Assembly: GCF_014851765.1 (NCBI RefSeq)
Contig: NZ_JACVAI010000007.1
Coordinates: 1 to 64,000, forward strand
Length of the DNA: 64,000 nucleotides
DNA from: Pseudomonas sp. PDM04
GTDB lineage: Bacteria > Pseudomonadota > Gammaproteobacteria > Pseudomonadales > Pseudomonadaceae
Direction of reading: 5' to 3'
Notes under the pieces: generated by a model
The model's input: only the letters and a program-made list of their open reading frames with translations
Told to the model about the DNA's origin: nothing
Databases searched by the model: none
Made by a program: the position numbers and the translations under genes
Shown here: one piece after another, positions 16,166 to 24,733 of the stretch
Position numbering within the stretch: the stretch's first letter is position 1
Layout of the letters: each line of letters opens with the position of its first letter

Positions 16166-17847
16166 GGCTGCACCTCCGCAACGGCAGACCGGGCTTCCGG
16201 GCTCGGGACGGCGCGGGTGCCGAGCACCGCCATCACGTATTGCTGCGGGTTGTTCAGGGCCTGGGCGGCGGCCTGGGTGTAGCGGATCAGCGGTTCAGCC
16301 TTGAACGTCAGGGCAATGCTCAAGCCCAGCAACACGATGATCGGGATGCATTCGAACCGACGCAGCAGGGGCGAGGGCCGTTCTTCAGGCGTCCAGAAGC
16401 GCTGCACGCCCAGGCGCGAGAAGGCAATCAGTGACGCCAGCCCGGAAAGAATCAGCAACGCCAGCAACCCCCACGCGGCGTTCGACACCGGGGCATCGGT
16501 GCCCTGGCCCAGACCCAGCGGGTTGAGCAGGGCGGTGAGCAGGCCCAGTTTGCCGATGAACCCGGACAGCGGCGGCATGCCGATGATCAGCAGGGCGCAG
16601 GCAATGAAACTCAGGCCGAGGAATGCCATGGTCCAGGGAATCACCTGACCGACCACGGCTTTCTGTTCGTCGTCGAGGTTGATGCCTTTGGGCGGTTGCA
16701 GGGATTCCAGTGGCCGCGCAATCAGGTCGCCGTCGTCCTCCAGCGGCATTTCATTGGCCGAACGCGAGCGCTCGATCAATTCCGCCAGCAGGAACAACGC
16801 GCTCAGCGCCAGGGTCGAGCTGACCAGGTAGAACAGCGCGGCGGCAATCAGGTTCGGCTGGGCAAATCCGATGGCCGACAGCAGGATGCCCGCCGACACC
16901 AGGATGCTCAGGCTGGCCATGCGCTCCAGGCGCTGCGCGGCGATGATCGCCACGGCGGCGCAGGCGATGCTCGCCAGGCCGCCGTAGATCAGCCAGTCGC
17001 CGCCAAAGTACGCCGACGCGCCGGCCTGGCCGGAAAACAGCAACGTCCACAGGCGTAGCAGGGTATAGACGCCGACTTTGGTCATGATCGCGAACATCGC
17101 GGCCACCGGCGCGCTGGCGGCGGAATAGGCCGGCACCAGCCAGAAATTCAGCGGCCACATGCCAGCCTTGGCCAGGAACGCCACGGCCAGGATCGCTGCG
17201 CCCGCGTGCAGCAGGCCGCGATCGGCTTCTTCCACCAGCGGAATCTTCAGTGCCAGGTCGGCCATGTTCAGGGTGCCGGTGACGCCGTAGATCAGCGCCG
17301 CGCCAATCAGGAACAGCGACGAGGCCAGCAGGTTGATCGAGATGTAATGCAGCCCCGAGGACACCCGCGCCCGACCAGAACCGTGAAGCAACAGGCCATA
17401 CGACGCGGCCAGCAGCACCTCGAAAAACACGAACAGGTTGAACAGGTCCGCGGTCAGGAACGCGCCATACAGGCCCATCAACTGGATCTGGAACAGCGCA
17501 TGGAAACTCGAGCCGGCACGGTCCCAGCGGGCCAGGGCGAACACCAGGGCGCTGACGCCGATGATCCCGGTCAGCACCAGCATCAGCGCCGACAAGCGAT
17601 CGACCACCAGCACGATGCCGAACGGCGCTTGCCAGTTGCCCGGCAGGTACACACCGATGGAACCGGGCACGCCAGTGGTTTGCGTCCATTGCAGCAGCAC
17701 CAGGGAAATGCCCAGGCCGAGCAGGCTGGAGAACAGATTGATTTTGGCCTTCAGCGGCCGGTGTTTCTCACCCAGCATCAGCATGATCGCGGCGGTCAGC
17801 AGCGGCAGCAGGATCGGTGCGGCGATCAGGTGCGTCATCACATTCAT
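16162..17847 (-). CDS. mrpD: Monovalent cation/H+ antiporter subunit D (MrpD)
   Basis: A 561-residue polytopic protein of the NuoL/M/N proton-translocating family, with about 14 hydrophobic segments. It has the conserved FFEVLLAASYGLLLHG stretch and the Lys in LAKAGMWPLNFWLVPAY. It overlaps mrpE by four bases and the C gene by four. In the complex it is one of the two antiporter-like channels. Confidence 0.94.
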   Translation of the reverse strand: MNVMTHLIAAPILLPLLTAAIMLMLGEKHRPLKAKINLFSSLLGLGISLVLLQWTQTTGVPGSIGVYLPGNWQAPFGIVLVVDRLSALMLVLTGIIGVSALVFALARWDRAGSSFHALFQIQLMGLYGAFLTADLFNLFVFFEVLLAASYGLLLHGSGRARVSSGLHYISINLLASSLFLIGAALIYGVTGTLNMADLALKIPLVEEADRGLLHAGAAILAVAFLAKAGMWPLNFWLVPAYSAASAPVAAMFAIMTKVGVYTLLRLWTLLFSGQAGASAYFGGDWLIYGGLASIACAAVAIIAAQRLERMASLSILVSAGILLSAIGFAQPNLIAAALFYLVSSTLALSALFLLAELIERSRSANEMPLEDDGDLIARPLESLQPPKGINLDDEQKAVVGQVIPWTMAFLGLSFIACALLIIGMPPLSGFIGKLGLLTALLNPLGLGQGTDAPVSNAAWGLLALLILSGLASLIAFSRLGVQRFWTPEERPSPLLRRFECIPIIVLLGLSIALTFKAEPLIRYTQAAAQALNNPQQYVMAVLGTRAVPSPEARSAVAEVQP

Positions 17848-18188
17848 TCTTTAGGCTCCCGGCCATCCACATGGTCGGTGCCGGTCAGGCCACGCGATGC
17901 CAGCAGCACCACGAGAAACAGCGCGGTCATGGCGAAGCTGATGACGATGGCGGTCAGCACCAGTGCCTGCGGCAGCGGGTCGGTGTAGTGCAACAGATCC
18001 TGGGGCACGCCGTCCTTGATGATCGGCTCCTTGCCGATGAACAGGCTGCCCATGCTGAAGATGAACAGGTTGACCCCGTACGACAGCAGGCACAGGCCCA
18101 TGACCACCTGGAACGTCCGTGGTCGCAGGATCAGCCAGACGCCGGACGCGGCCAGGACGCCGATGGCGATTGCGATGACTTCTTCCAT
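17844..18188 (-). CDS. mrpC: Monovalent cation/H+ antiporter subunit C (MrpC)
   Basis: A 114-residue protein related to NuoK, with three membrane helices and the QVVMGLCLLSYGVNLF and LPQALVLTAIVI motifs. The ATG at 18186-18188 shares one base with the stop of the A/B gene. The longer upstream frame only reflects read-through of that gene in another frame. Part of the Mrp operon. Confidence 0.93.
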   Translation of the reverse strand: MEEVIAIAIGVLAASGVWLILRPRTFQVVMGLCLLSYGVNLFIFSMGSLFIGKEPIIKDGVPQDLLHYTDPLPQALVLTAIVISFAMTALFLVVLLASRGLTGTDHVDGREPKE

Positions 18189-21106
18189 CAGACGGCTCCT
18201 TTCGTGGCGACGGATTTGGGCAGGGCTGCGGTTTTGTGAGCGCGAACCGATTGGTGGGCGAGGGCGGTGAGGATCAACAGGGTCGAGCCGACCACCACCG
18301 AGTACACGCCGATGTCGAAGAACAACGCGCTGGCCAGGTGCAGGTCGCCCAGCAGCGGCAGTTCGAAGTGCCAGGTGTGGGTGGTCAGGAACGGATAACC
18401 GACCGCCGTCGCACCCAGGCCGGTGACCGTGGCGAACAGCAGGCCCGTGCCCATCCAGCGCAGGGGTCGCAGGCTCATTTGCGCCTCGACCCACTGCGTG
18501 CCGGCCACCATGTATTGCAGGATGAACGCCACCGACATCACCAGCCCGGCGACAAAACCGCCGCCCGGCTGGTTGTGGCCGCGCATGAACAGGTAGATCG
18601 ACACCACGAATGCAATCGGCAGCAGCAGACGCACCAGCACCGCCGGCACCATCATGAAACCGAGCGCGGTGTCGCTGGCCTGGCGCGGGTTGACCAGGTC
18701 GGTGGCGACGTCGGGCGCCAGCAGGCGTTGCTGGGCCGGCAGTTGCAGGCTTTCCTTGGGAGGGCGGAAGCGGCGCAGCAGGGCGAATACGGTCAGCGCC
18801 ACGGCCACCAGCACGGTGATTTCGCCCAGGGTGTCGAAGCCCCGGAAGTCCACCAGCATCACGTTGACCACATTGCTGCCGCCGCCCTCGGGCAAGGCGC
18901 GGCTCAAGTAGAACGAGGAAATGTCGTTAGGCGTCTGGCGCGTCAGCATGGCGTAGGACAGCAGCGCCATACCCCCACCCACGGCAATCGATAGCAGCAA
19001 GTCGCGCAGGCGACGGATGCGCGCCTTGCGCAGGCTGCTCGGCAGCGGCGAAACCTCTTCGATCCGCCGTGGCAGCCAGCGCAGGCCCAGGAGGATCAGC
19101 ACCGTGGTCACCACTTCGACCACCAGTTGCGTCAGCGCCAGGTCCGGCGCCGAGAACCAGACGAAAGTGATGCAGGTCATCAGGCCGCACACGCTGACCA
19201 TGGTCAGGGCTGCGAGGCGGTGATACTTGGCCTGCCACGCCGCGCCGAGGGCGCAGGCGATTGCCAGCAACCACAGGGTCACGAACACGATCGAGCCCGG
19301 AATCTTCGGTCGGTCGCCCCAGCTCAGCTGGCTGTGCAGCATCGGGATCAGCCCGGCCAGCACGGCGGCGAGCACCATCAGGAACAACTGGCTTTGCAGG
19401 CGCTTGGTGCTGATGCGCCGCTCGAGGCGACGGGCCAGGCGCATCATGATCACCAGGCTGCGCTCGAACAGGCGCTTGCCATTGAACAGGCCAATGATCG
19501 GCGGGTACTTGAAGCGTCCGCGCTTGAGCTGATTGCGCAGCAGCAGGTACAGCACGATGCCGCCGGACATGGCGATCAGGCTCATGATCATCGGCGCATT
19601 CCAGCCGTGCCAGATCGCCAGGCTGTACTCGGGCAGGGTGCCGCCGACGACGGGCACGGCGGCGGCCGCCAGCAACGGGCCGACCACTTGCGCGGGGAAA
19701 ATGCCCACGATCAGACAGGCAAACACCAGCAACTCCACCGGCGCACGCATCCAGCGCGGCGGCTCGTGGGGCACATGCGGCAGGTCGGTGGCGGTCGGAC
19801 CGAAGAACACATCAACGGTGAAGCGCAGTGCATAGGCGACGCTGAAAGTGCCGGCAATGGTCGCGACGATTGGCAGGGTGATCTCGACCCAGGCGGTCGC
19901 GTTGATGAACACCGTTTCGGCGAAGAACATTTCTTTCGACAGGAAGCCGTTGAGCAACGGCACGCCCGCCATCGAAGCGCTGGCGACCATGGCCAGGGTT
20001 GCCGTGAACGGGATCAGCTTGATCAGGCCGCTGAGCTTGCGGATGTCGCGGGTGCCGCTTTCGTGGTCGATGATGCCGGCGGCCATGAACAGCGAGGCCT
20101 TGAACGTGGCGTGGTTGAATATGTGGAACACCGCGGCCACGGCCGCCAGCGGGCTGTTCAGGCCGAGCAGCAGGGTGATCAGGCCCAGGTGACTGATGGT
20201 CGAGTAGGCCAGCAGGCCCTTGAGGTCGTTCTGGAACATCGCGCAGTACGCGCCGAGCAACAGGGTGCAGGCGCCGGCGCCGCTGACGATGTAGAACCAT
20301 TCTTCACTGCCGGACAACGATGGCCACAGCCGCGCCAGGAGAAATACCCCGGCCTTGACCATGGTCGCCGAGTGCAGATAGGCCGAGACGGGAGTCGGTG
20401 CCGCCATCGCGTGGGGCAGCCAGAAATGGAAGGGGAATTGCGCGCTCTTGCTCAGGGCGCCAATCAGGATCAGGGGTAGCAGGATAGGGTAGAGGGCATG
20501 TGCGCGAATCAGATCGCCGGCGGCCAGGACCTTGTCCAGGTCATAGCTGCCCACCACATGGCCGAGCAGCATGACCCCCGCCAGCAGGCACAATCCGCCC
20601 GCACCGGTGACCATCAGCGCCATGTAGGCGCCGCGTCGGGCGTCGGCGCGGTGGTGCCAGTAACCGATCAACAGGAACGAGAAGAGGCTGGTCAGTTCCC
20701 AGAAAAACACGATCTGGATCAGGTTGCCGGAAATCACCAGGCCGAGCATGGCGCCCATGAACGCCAGGAAAAACGCGAAGAAACGTGGCACCGGGTCGTC
20801 GGGCGACATGTAGTAGCGGGCGTACAGCGATACCAGGGTGCCGATGCCCAGCACCAGTACCGAAAACAGCCAGGCGAACCCGTCCATGCGCAGGACGAAG
20901 TTCAAGCCGAGGCTGGGCAACCAGAAGAATTCCTCGCGAATGACTCCGCCATCGGCGATCTGCGGGTAGAGGAGCGCGACCTGGATTGTGCCGATGAGGG
21001 CAACCAGGCCTGCCAGCAACGATTCGCTGTTGCGCGCGTTGTGCGGCAGGACGGCTGCCAGACAACTGCCGACGAAGGGCAGAAGCAGTAGAACTATCAG
21101 GGACAT
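18188..21106 (-). CDS. mrpA: Monovalent cation/H+ antiporter fused subunit A/B (MrpA/B, ShaAB/PhaAB)
   Basis: A 972-residue protein, first gene of the operon. The first ~780 residues are NuoL/MrpA-like (NLIQIVFFWELTSLFSFLLIGYW cut here at the family Glu, LSKSAQFPFHFWLPHAMAAPTPVSAYLHS). The last ~150 form an MrpB domain (MRGHNQPGGGFVAGL). The A-B fusion is the usual arrangement in Pseudomonas (six genes, order AB-C-D-E-F-G). The complex exchanges Na+ or K+ for H+ and supports salt and alkaline tolerance. Confidence 0.94.
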   Translation of the reverse strand: MSLIVLLLLPFVGSCLAAVLPHNARNSESLLAGLVALIGTIQVALLYPQIADGGVIREEFFWLPSLGLNFVLRMDGFAWLFSVLVLGIGTLVSLYARYYMSPDDPVPRFFAFFLAFMGAMLGLVISGNLIQIVFFWELTSLFSFLLIGYWHHRADARRGAYMALMVTGAGGLCLLAGVMLLGHVVGSYDLDKVLAAGDLIRAHALYPILLPLILIGALSKSAQFPFHFWLPHAMAAPTPVSAYLHSATMVKAGVFLLARLWPSLSGSEEWFYIVSGAGACTLLLGAYCAMFQNDLKGLLAYSTISHLGLITLLLGLNSPLAAVAAVFHIFNHATFKASLFMAAGIIDHESGTRDIRKLSGLIKLIPFTATLAMVASASMAGVPLLNGFLSKEMFFAETVFINATAWVEITLPIVATIAGTFSVAYALRFTVDVFFGPTATDLPHVPHEPPRWMRAPVELLVFACLIVGIFPAQVVGPLLAAAAVPVVGGTLPEYSLAIWHGWNAPMIMSLIAMSGGIVLYLLLRNQLKRGRFKYPPIIGLFNGKRLFERSLVIMMRLARRLERRISTKRLQSQLFLMVLAAVLAGLIPMLHSQLSWGDRPKIPGSIVFVTLWLLAIACALGAAWQAKYHRLAALTMVSVCGLMTCITFVWFSAPDLALTQLVVEVVTTVLILLGLRWLPRRIEEVSPLPSSLRKARIRRLRDLLLSIAVGGGMALLSYAMLTRQTPNDISSFYLSRALPEGGGSNVVNVMLVDFRGFDTLGEITVLVAVALTVFALLRRFRPPKESLQLPAQQRLLAPDVATDLVNPRQASDTALGFMMVPAVLVRLLLPIAFVVSIYLFMRGHNQPGGGFVAGLVMSVAFILQYMVAGTQWVEAQMSLRPLRWMGTGLLFATVTGLGATAVGYPFLTTHTWHFELPLLGDLHLASALFFDIGVYSVVVGSTLLILTALAHQSVRAHKTAALPKSVATKGAV

Positions 21107-21271
21107 AGGCTTCTAATCTGCGGAGATTTGTGAAGCATCATACGTGCCAGTTCCCGGATCACCAAACGGCAAGCTGTGGCAGAATCCTACAAGGTAGTCG
21201 GAAAAAGCCGGTCTGACATTGTTTCGGAAGGCGTGTCAGGGGTGGCGGGCCCCATCGCTGGATTGGGATTC

Positions 21272-21302
21272 CCTGTGGGAGCGAGCCTGCTCGCGATAGC
21301 GG
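21272..21302. repeat. Single REP sequence
   Basis: One copy of the CTGTGGGAGCGAGCCTGC core with the TCGCGAT tail and no clear inverted partner, between the mrp operon start region and the DMT gene end. Confidence 0.8.
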
Positions 21303-21329
21303 TCGGCCAGCCACCGCAGAGGTTTCGGT

Positions 21330-22265
21330 TCACCCTTGGGTCTCGCGCTCCAACGCCTGCGCCGGCACCGCACCCTTACCCCTGGTCTTCAACTCGCTGA
21401 CGATCACCGCCGCGACAATCAACCCCGCACCCAGTAGCGCAATGGCCGGCAAGCGTTCCCCGGCAATGCGCCCGACGATCCCGGCCCACACCGGCTCACC
21501 GGCATAAATCAAGGTGGCCCGTGTCGGCGAAACACTCTTCTGCGCCCAGTTCATCGCCACCTGGATCGCCGCACTCGCAGCGCCCAGGCCCAGGGCGGTG
21601 CACAACAGGAACCAGGAGAAGTCGGGAATGGCTTCATTCGTCGGCACCACCATCAGGAAGGCCAGCACCGAGGTGGTCGCCAGTTGCACCACGGTCACCC
21701 GGCGCACATCGACCTGGCCGGCGTAGGTGCTGATCAGGATGATCTCCGCGGCAATCGCGATGGCGCTGATCAGGGTGGCGATTTCACCCGGGCTGAAATG
21801 GAACGACGCACCGGCCGGCCCCGACAGCAGCATCAGCCCGGTAAACGCCAGCATGATGCCGATGCTTGGCATCAACCCCGGACGGCGGCCCAGCGCCAGC
21901 CATTGCAGCAGGGGCACGAAAGGCACATACAGGGCGGTAATGAACGCTGACTGGCTGCTGGGAATGGTCTGCAAACCCACGGTCTGCAAGCCGTAGCCGA
22001 GCATGATCGCCACGCCGATGAAGGCTCCCGCCCTGAGTTCGAACAGGGTCAGGTCACGCAGGTGTCGCCAGGAAAACAGCGAGACGATCATCGCCGCCGC
22101 CGCAAAGCGCAGGCCGACGAAGAACATCGGGCCGCTCACCGTCATGGCGTGCTGCACCAGCAGGAAGGTGCCGCCCCAGACCATGGTGATCAGCACCAGC
22201 ACGCATTCGGCCTTGCTGAACCGTGGAATACGAGGAGAAGCCGGGGAGGTGTTCAACGACGTCAT
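21330..22265 (-). CDS. DMT superfamily (EamA) transporter
   Basis: A 311-residue inner-membrane protein with ten hydrophobic segments in two EamA repeats (first beginning LVLITMVWGGTFLLVQHA, second near GEIATLISAIAIAAE). The start is ATG 22263-22265; the open frame to 22931 upstream belongs to the divergent regulator region. Family members export amino acids, drugs or metabolites, and the substrate here is unknown. It shares an upstream region holding two matched palindromes with the XRE-cupin regulator, which probably controls it. Confidence 0.88.
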   Translation of the reverse strand: MTSLNTSPASPRIPRFSKAECVLVLITMVWGGTFLLVQHAMTVSGPMFFVGLRFAAAAMIVSLFSWRHLRDLTLFELRAGAFIGVAIMLGYGLQTVGLQTIPSSQSAFITALYVPFVPLLQWLALGRRPGLMPSIGIMLAFTGLMLLSGPAGASFHFSPGEIATLISAIAIAAEIILISTYAGQVDVRRVTVVQLATTSVLAFLMVVPTNEAIPDFSWFLLCTALGLGAASAAIQVAMNWAQKSVSPTRATLIYAGEPVWAGIVGRIAGERLPAIALLGAGLIVAAVIVSELKTRGKGAVPAQALERETQG

Positions 22266-22312
22266 GATCTTGCACGCTACCTGAGGGCGACGCACAATGC
22301 GCCGAATGCTGG

Positions 22313-22353
22313 GCAGTATACTGCTCAGTCCCCTCAAGTGAGCAATATAGTGC
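22313..22353. promoter_or_regulatory. Two copies of palindrome GCANTATANTGC between divergent genes
   Basis: Copy 1 at 22313-22324 is GCAGTATACTGC, a perfect 12-base palindrome. Copy 2 at 22342-22353 is GCAATATAGTGC. The copies are 29 bases apart, centre to centre. They sit between the DMT exporter start (22265) and the regulator start (22365) and are the best candidate operator for the XRE-cupin protein (inference). Confidence 0.6.
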
Positions 22354-22364
22354 ACAAAGATTCC

Positions 22365-22913
22365 ATGCAGCGTGCTTCGGTCCTCCAGCACGTCAGTCTG
22401 AACGTCCGGCGTCTGCGCCATGCCGCCGACATGAGCCAGACCGCGCTGGCGGAAAAGTCCGGGGTCAGCCGCCGCATGCTGGTGGCCATCGAGGCCGGCG
22501 AGAAAAACGTCAGCCTGACCACCCTCGACCGTGTGGCCGAAGCGCTGGAGGTGGCGTTCAGCGACCTGATCCAGGCGCCGGATGCTCGCGACCCCAGCCG
22601 GATCAACGAAGTGGCCTGGGCCGGGACCGTCCCCGGCAGCAAGGCGGTATTGCTTTCCAAGGCTTCGGCGACCCGCGAGGTGGAGCAGTGGGAGTGGTGC
22701 CTGCAACCGGGGGAAATCTACCCGTCGCAACCGGACGCCGATGGCTGGAGCGAGCAGATCTATGTCTTCGAAGGCTGCCTCACCCTGATGCTGGGCGACA
22801 CCCCGCACCGGATCGCCGCCGGCGAGTTCTACATGTTTGCCAGCAATCAGCCGCACGCCTATCGCAACGAAGGCGACGTGCCGGCGCGGTTCGTGAGAAA
22901 CGTGGTGATCTAA
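22365..22913 (+). CDS. XRE family regulator with C-terminal cupin domain
   Basis: A 182-residue protein. The helix-turn-helix is at about 10-65 (MSQTALAEKSGVSRRMLVAIE) and the cupin sensor barrel at about 105-180 (EGCLTLMLGDTPHRIAAGE, FYMFASNQPHAY). The HTH-cupin plan is typical of regulators that sense small metabolites. An in-frame GTG at 22350 lies inside the second palindrome, so ATG 22365 is preferred. It is divergent from the DMT exporter and likely represses it and itself. Confidence 0.88.
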   Translation: MQRASVLQHVSLNVRRLRHAADMSQTALAEKSGVSRRMLVAIEAGEKNVSLTTLDRVAEALEVAFSDLIQAPDARDPSRINEVAWAGTVPGSKAVLLSKASATREVEQWEWCLQPGEIYPSQPDADGWSEQIYVFEGCLTLMLGDTPHRIAAGEFYMFASNQPHAYRNEGDVPARFVRNVVI

Positions 22914-22935
22914 CTGTTGGCTGGCCAACATTGAA
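22912..22935. promoter_or_regulatory. Inverted repeat with near-identical copy at 45919-45942
   Basis: TGTTGG-CTGG-CCAACA begins at the stop codon of the XRE-cupin gene, about 148 bases before sfnB. Almost the same sequence lies between the two sulfonate binding-protein genes. No T tract follows, so a terminator is unlikely. Confidence 0.45.
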
Positions 22936-23069
22936 TGGACACTTTGCTGGTTTGCTACGACGGTTTTTTCTCGGGTTTATGCTTTAAGTCATTGAAATAA
23001 AACACATATAAATTCAGGCATGACTCCTGCAATCGTTCTAGTGCATTCACCGGAACCTGGAGTCGGCCC

Positions 23070-24272
23070 ATGACAGCCTCTGCCCAACCCCCTCGCACCG
23101 CCCATGTGATTCGCTCGGATGCCGAGGCGATTGCCGTCGCGCACAAGCTTGCCGCGCGCTTCGCCGTCGAAGCCAGCGAGCGTGATCGCGAACGGCGTCT
23201 GCCGGTCGCCGAACTCGACGAGTTTTCCGCCAGCGGCCTCTGGGGCATTACCGTGCCCAAGGCCTACGGGGGCGCCGGCGTGTCTTATGTGACGGTCGCC
23301 GAAGTGATCAAGATCATCTCCGCCGCCGACTCATCCCTGGGCCAGATCCCGCAGAACCACCTCGGCGTGCTCGATATTCTGCTGCAGACCGCCAGTGAAG
23401 AGCAGAAGCGCTACTACTTCGCCAAGGTGCTGCAGGGTTACCGTTTCGGCAACGCCTTCTCGGAGTCGAAAAGCAAAAACGCCGGGGCCTTCGAGACCCG
23501 CATTCGTTTCGACGGTGACACCGCGCAGATCGACGGCGAGAAGTTCTACTGCACCGGTGCCCTGTTCGCGCACATCGTTCCGGCGGTGGCGGTCAACGAA
23601 CAGAACCAGGCGTTCATCGCATTCATCGAACGTGACAACCCGGGGCTGAGCGTGATCGACAGCTGGGACGGTTTCGGCCAACGCACCACCGCCAGCGGCG
23701 GCGTCACCTTGAACGCGGTGAAGGTGCCGCTCAGCGCGGTGATCCCGGCCCACAGGGCCTTCGATGAACCGACTGCGGACGGTCCGATCTCGCAAATCAT
23801 CCAGGCCGCAGTCGACACCGGCATCGCTGTCGGCGCGCTGGAAGACACCAAGCGCTATGCCCGTGAGTCCCGCCCTTGGATCGACAGCGGGCATGACCAT
23901 GGCTGGCAGGACCCGTTCAGCATCGCCGCGATTGGCGATCTGGAATGGCGTGTCCACGGCACCGAAGCGATCCTGCGCAAGGCCGGCCAGGCCATCGATG
24001 CCGCGCTGCTCGACGCCAATGAAGACACGGTGGCCCACGCATCGGTGGTGGTCGCCCAGGCCAAGGTCCTGTCTGCGGAAATCGCCTTGCTCGCCAGCAG
24101 CAAACTGTTCGAACTGGCCGGCACCCGCTCGGTGCTGGGCAAGTACAACCTCGACCGTCACTGGCGCAATGCCCGGACTCACACCCTGCACGATCCGGCG
24201 CGCTGGAAATACCACTTGATCGGCAACCACCTGCTCAACGGCGTGAAGCCTGCGCGCCACGCCTGGAACTGA
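23070..24272 (+). CDS. sfnB: SfnB family sulfur-acquisition oxidoreductase (acyl-CoA dehydrogenase fold)
   Basis: A 400-residue flavoprotein of the acyl-CoA dehydrogenase/DszC-like class. The N-terminal helical domain contains GLWGITVPKAYGGAGVSYV, the middle beta domain FGNAFSESKSKN and DGEKFYCTG. The C-terminal helical domain has NARTHTLHDPARWKYHLIGN. SfnB proteins act in use of sulfones such as dimethylsulfone under sulfate limitation; the exact reaction is unsettled. The start ATG follows ACCTGGAG. It is the first gene of a ten-gene same-strand locus with a monooxygenase and a LIV-type importer. Confidence 0.88.
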   Translation: MTASAQPPRTAHVIRSDAEAIAVAHKLAARFAVEASERDRERRLPVAELDEFSASGLWGITVPKAYGGAGVSYVTVAEVIKIISAADSSLGQIPQNHLGVLDILLQTASEEQKRYYFAKVLQGYRFGNAFSESKSKNAGAFETRIRFDGDTAQIDGEKFYCTGALFAHIVPAVAVNEQNQAFIAFIERDNPGLSVIDSWDGFGQRTTASGGVTLNAVKVPLSAVIPAHRAFDEPTADGPISQIIQAAVDTGIAVGALEDTKRYARESRPWIDSGHDHGWQDPFSIAAIGDLEWRVHGTEAILRKAGQAIDAALLDANEDTVAHASVVVAQAKVLSAEIALLASSKLFELAGTRSVLGKYNLDRHWRNARTHTLHDPARWKYHLIGNHLLNGVKPARHAWN

Positions 24273-24283
24273 GGAGCCTCGCC

Positions 24284-24733
24284 ATGAATGCCTTGACCCA
24301 ACCTGTCGCTGTCGTGCAATCGCTGGCCGGCAGTCAGCATGACCTGCACCACGCCCGCAACCTGCTGGAAACGACCCTGGCGTTTGTCCGTCAACAGCCC
24401 AACATCACGAAAGATCCCTATGTGATCAGCCGTTTTGGTGACGTGAAGATCCGCATTGAAGTGGCCGCTGCGCTGCTCGAACGTGCCGAGGGTTTGCTCG
24501 ACCGCCATGAGGAGGCCACCGAAATCAGCGTGGCCGTTGCCGAGTCCGACCTGGCCAGCGCCGAAGCCCTGGCCACGGCGAGCAACGCCGAATTCGAACT
24601 GACCGGACGCCGCACGGCCTTGCCCGGTTCACTGCACGATCCGTTGCGCTGGAAGCTGCACCTGATCGGCAACTTCCGTCTCAACGGCATTCATCCCCCC
24701 AGTGTCCACCCGTCTGCAAAGGAAGCCGTTTAA
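24284..24733 (+). CDS. Stand-alone acyl-CoA-dehydrogenase C-terminal-domain protein
   Basis: A 149-residue protein that aligns by eye with only the C-terminal helical domain of the preceding SfnB. Both have a DP-x2-I...GD start, an ASAE-type helix, FEL-GRR/FELAGTR and the ending LHDP-RWK-HLIGN-LNG. A short segment present in SfnB (NLDRHWRNARTHT) is missing. No N-terminal or beta domain is present, so it cannot be a full dehydrogenase. It lies 11 bases after sfnB and its stop overlaps the next start (TAATG). It could be a duplicated remnant or an accessory subunit. Confidence 0.75.
   Translation: MNALTQPVAVVQSLAGSQHDLHHARNLLETTLAFVRQQPNITKDPYVISRFGDVKIRIEVAAALLERAEGLLDRHEEATEISVAVAESDLASAEALATASNAEFELTGRRTALPGSLHDPLRWKLHLIGNFRLNGIHPPSVHPSAKEAV

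Noticed and set aside
18236..20479. Long plus-strand frames over the antiporter
   Set aside because: Antisense to the fused A/B subunit gene; Gln/His/Arg-rich shadow translations.
22920..23069. Possible sigma54 promoter before sfnB
   Set aside because: TGGACACTTTGC looks suggestive, but the GG and GC pairs are not at the required 12-base spacing in any register.
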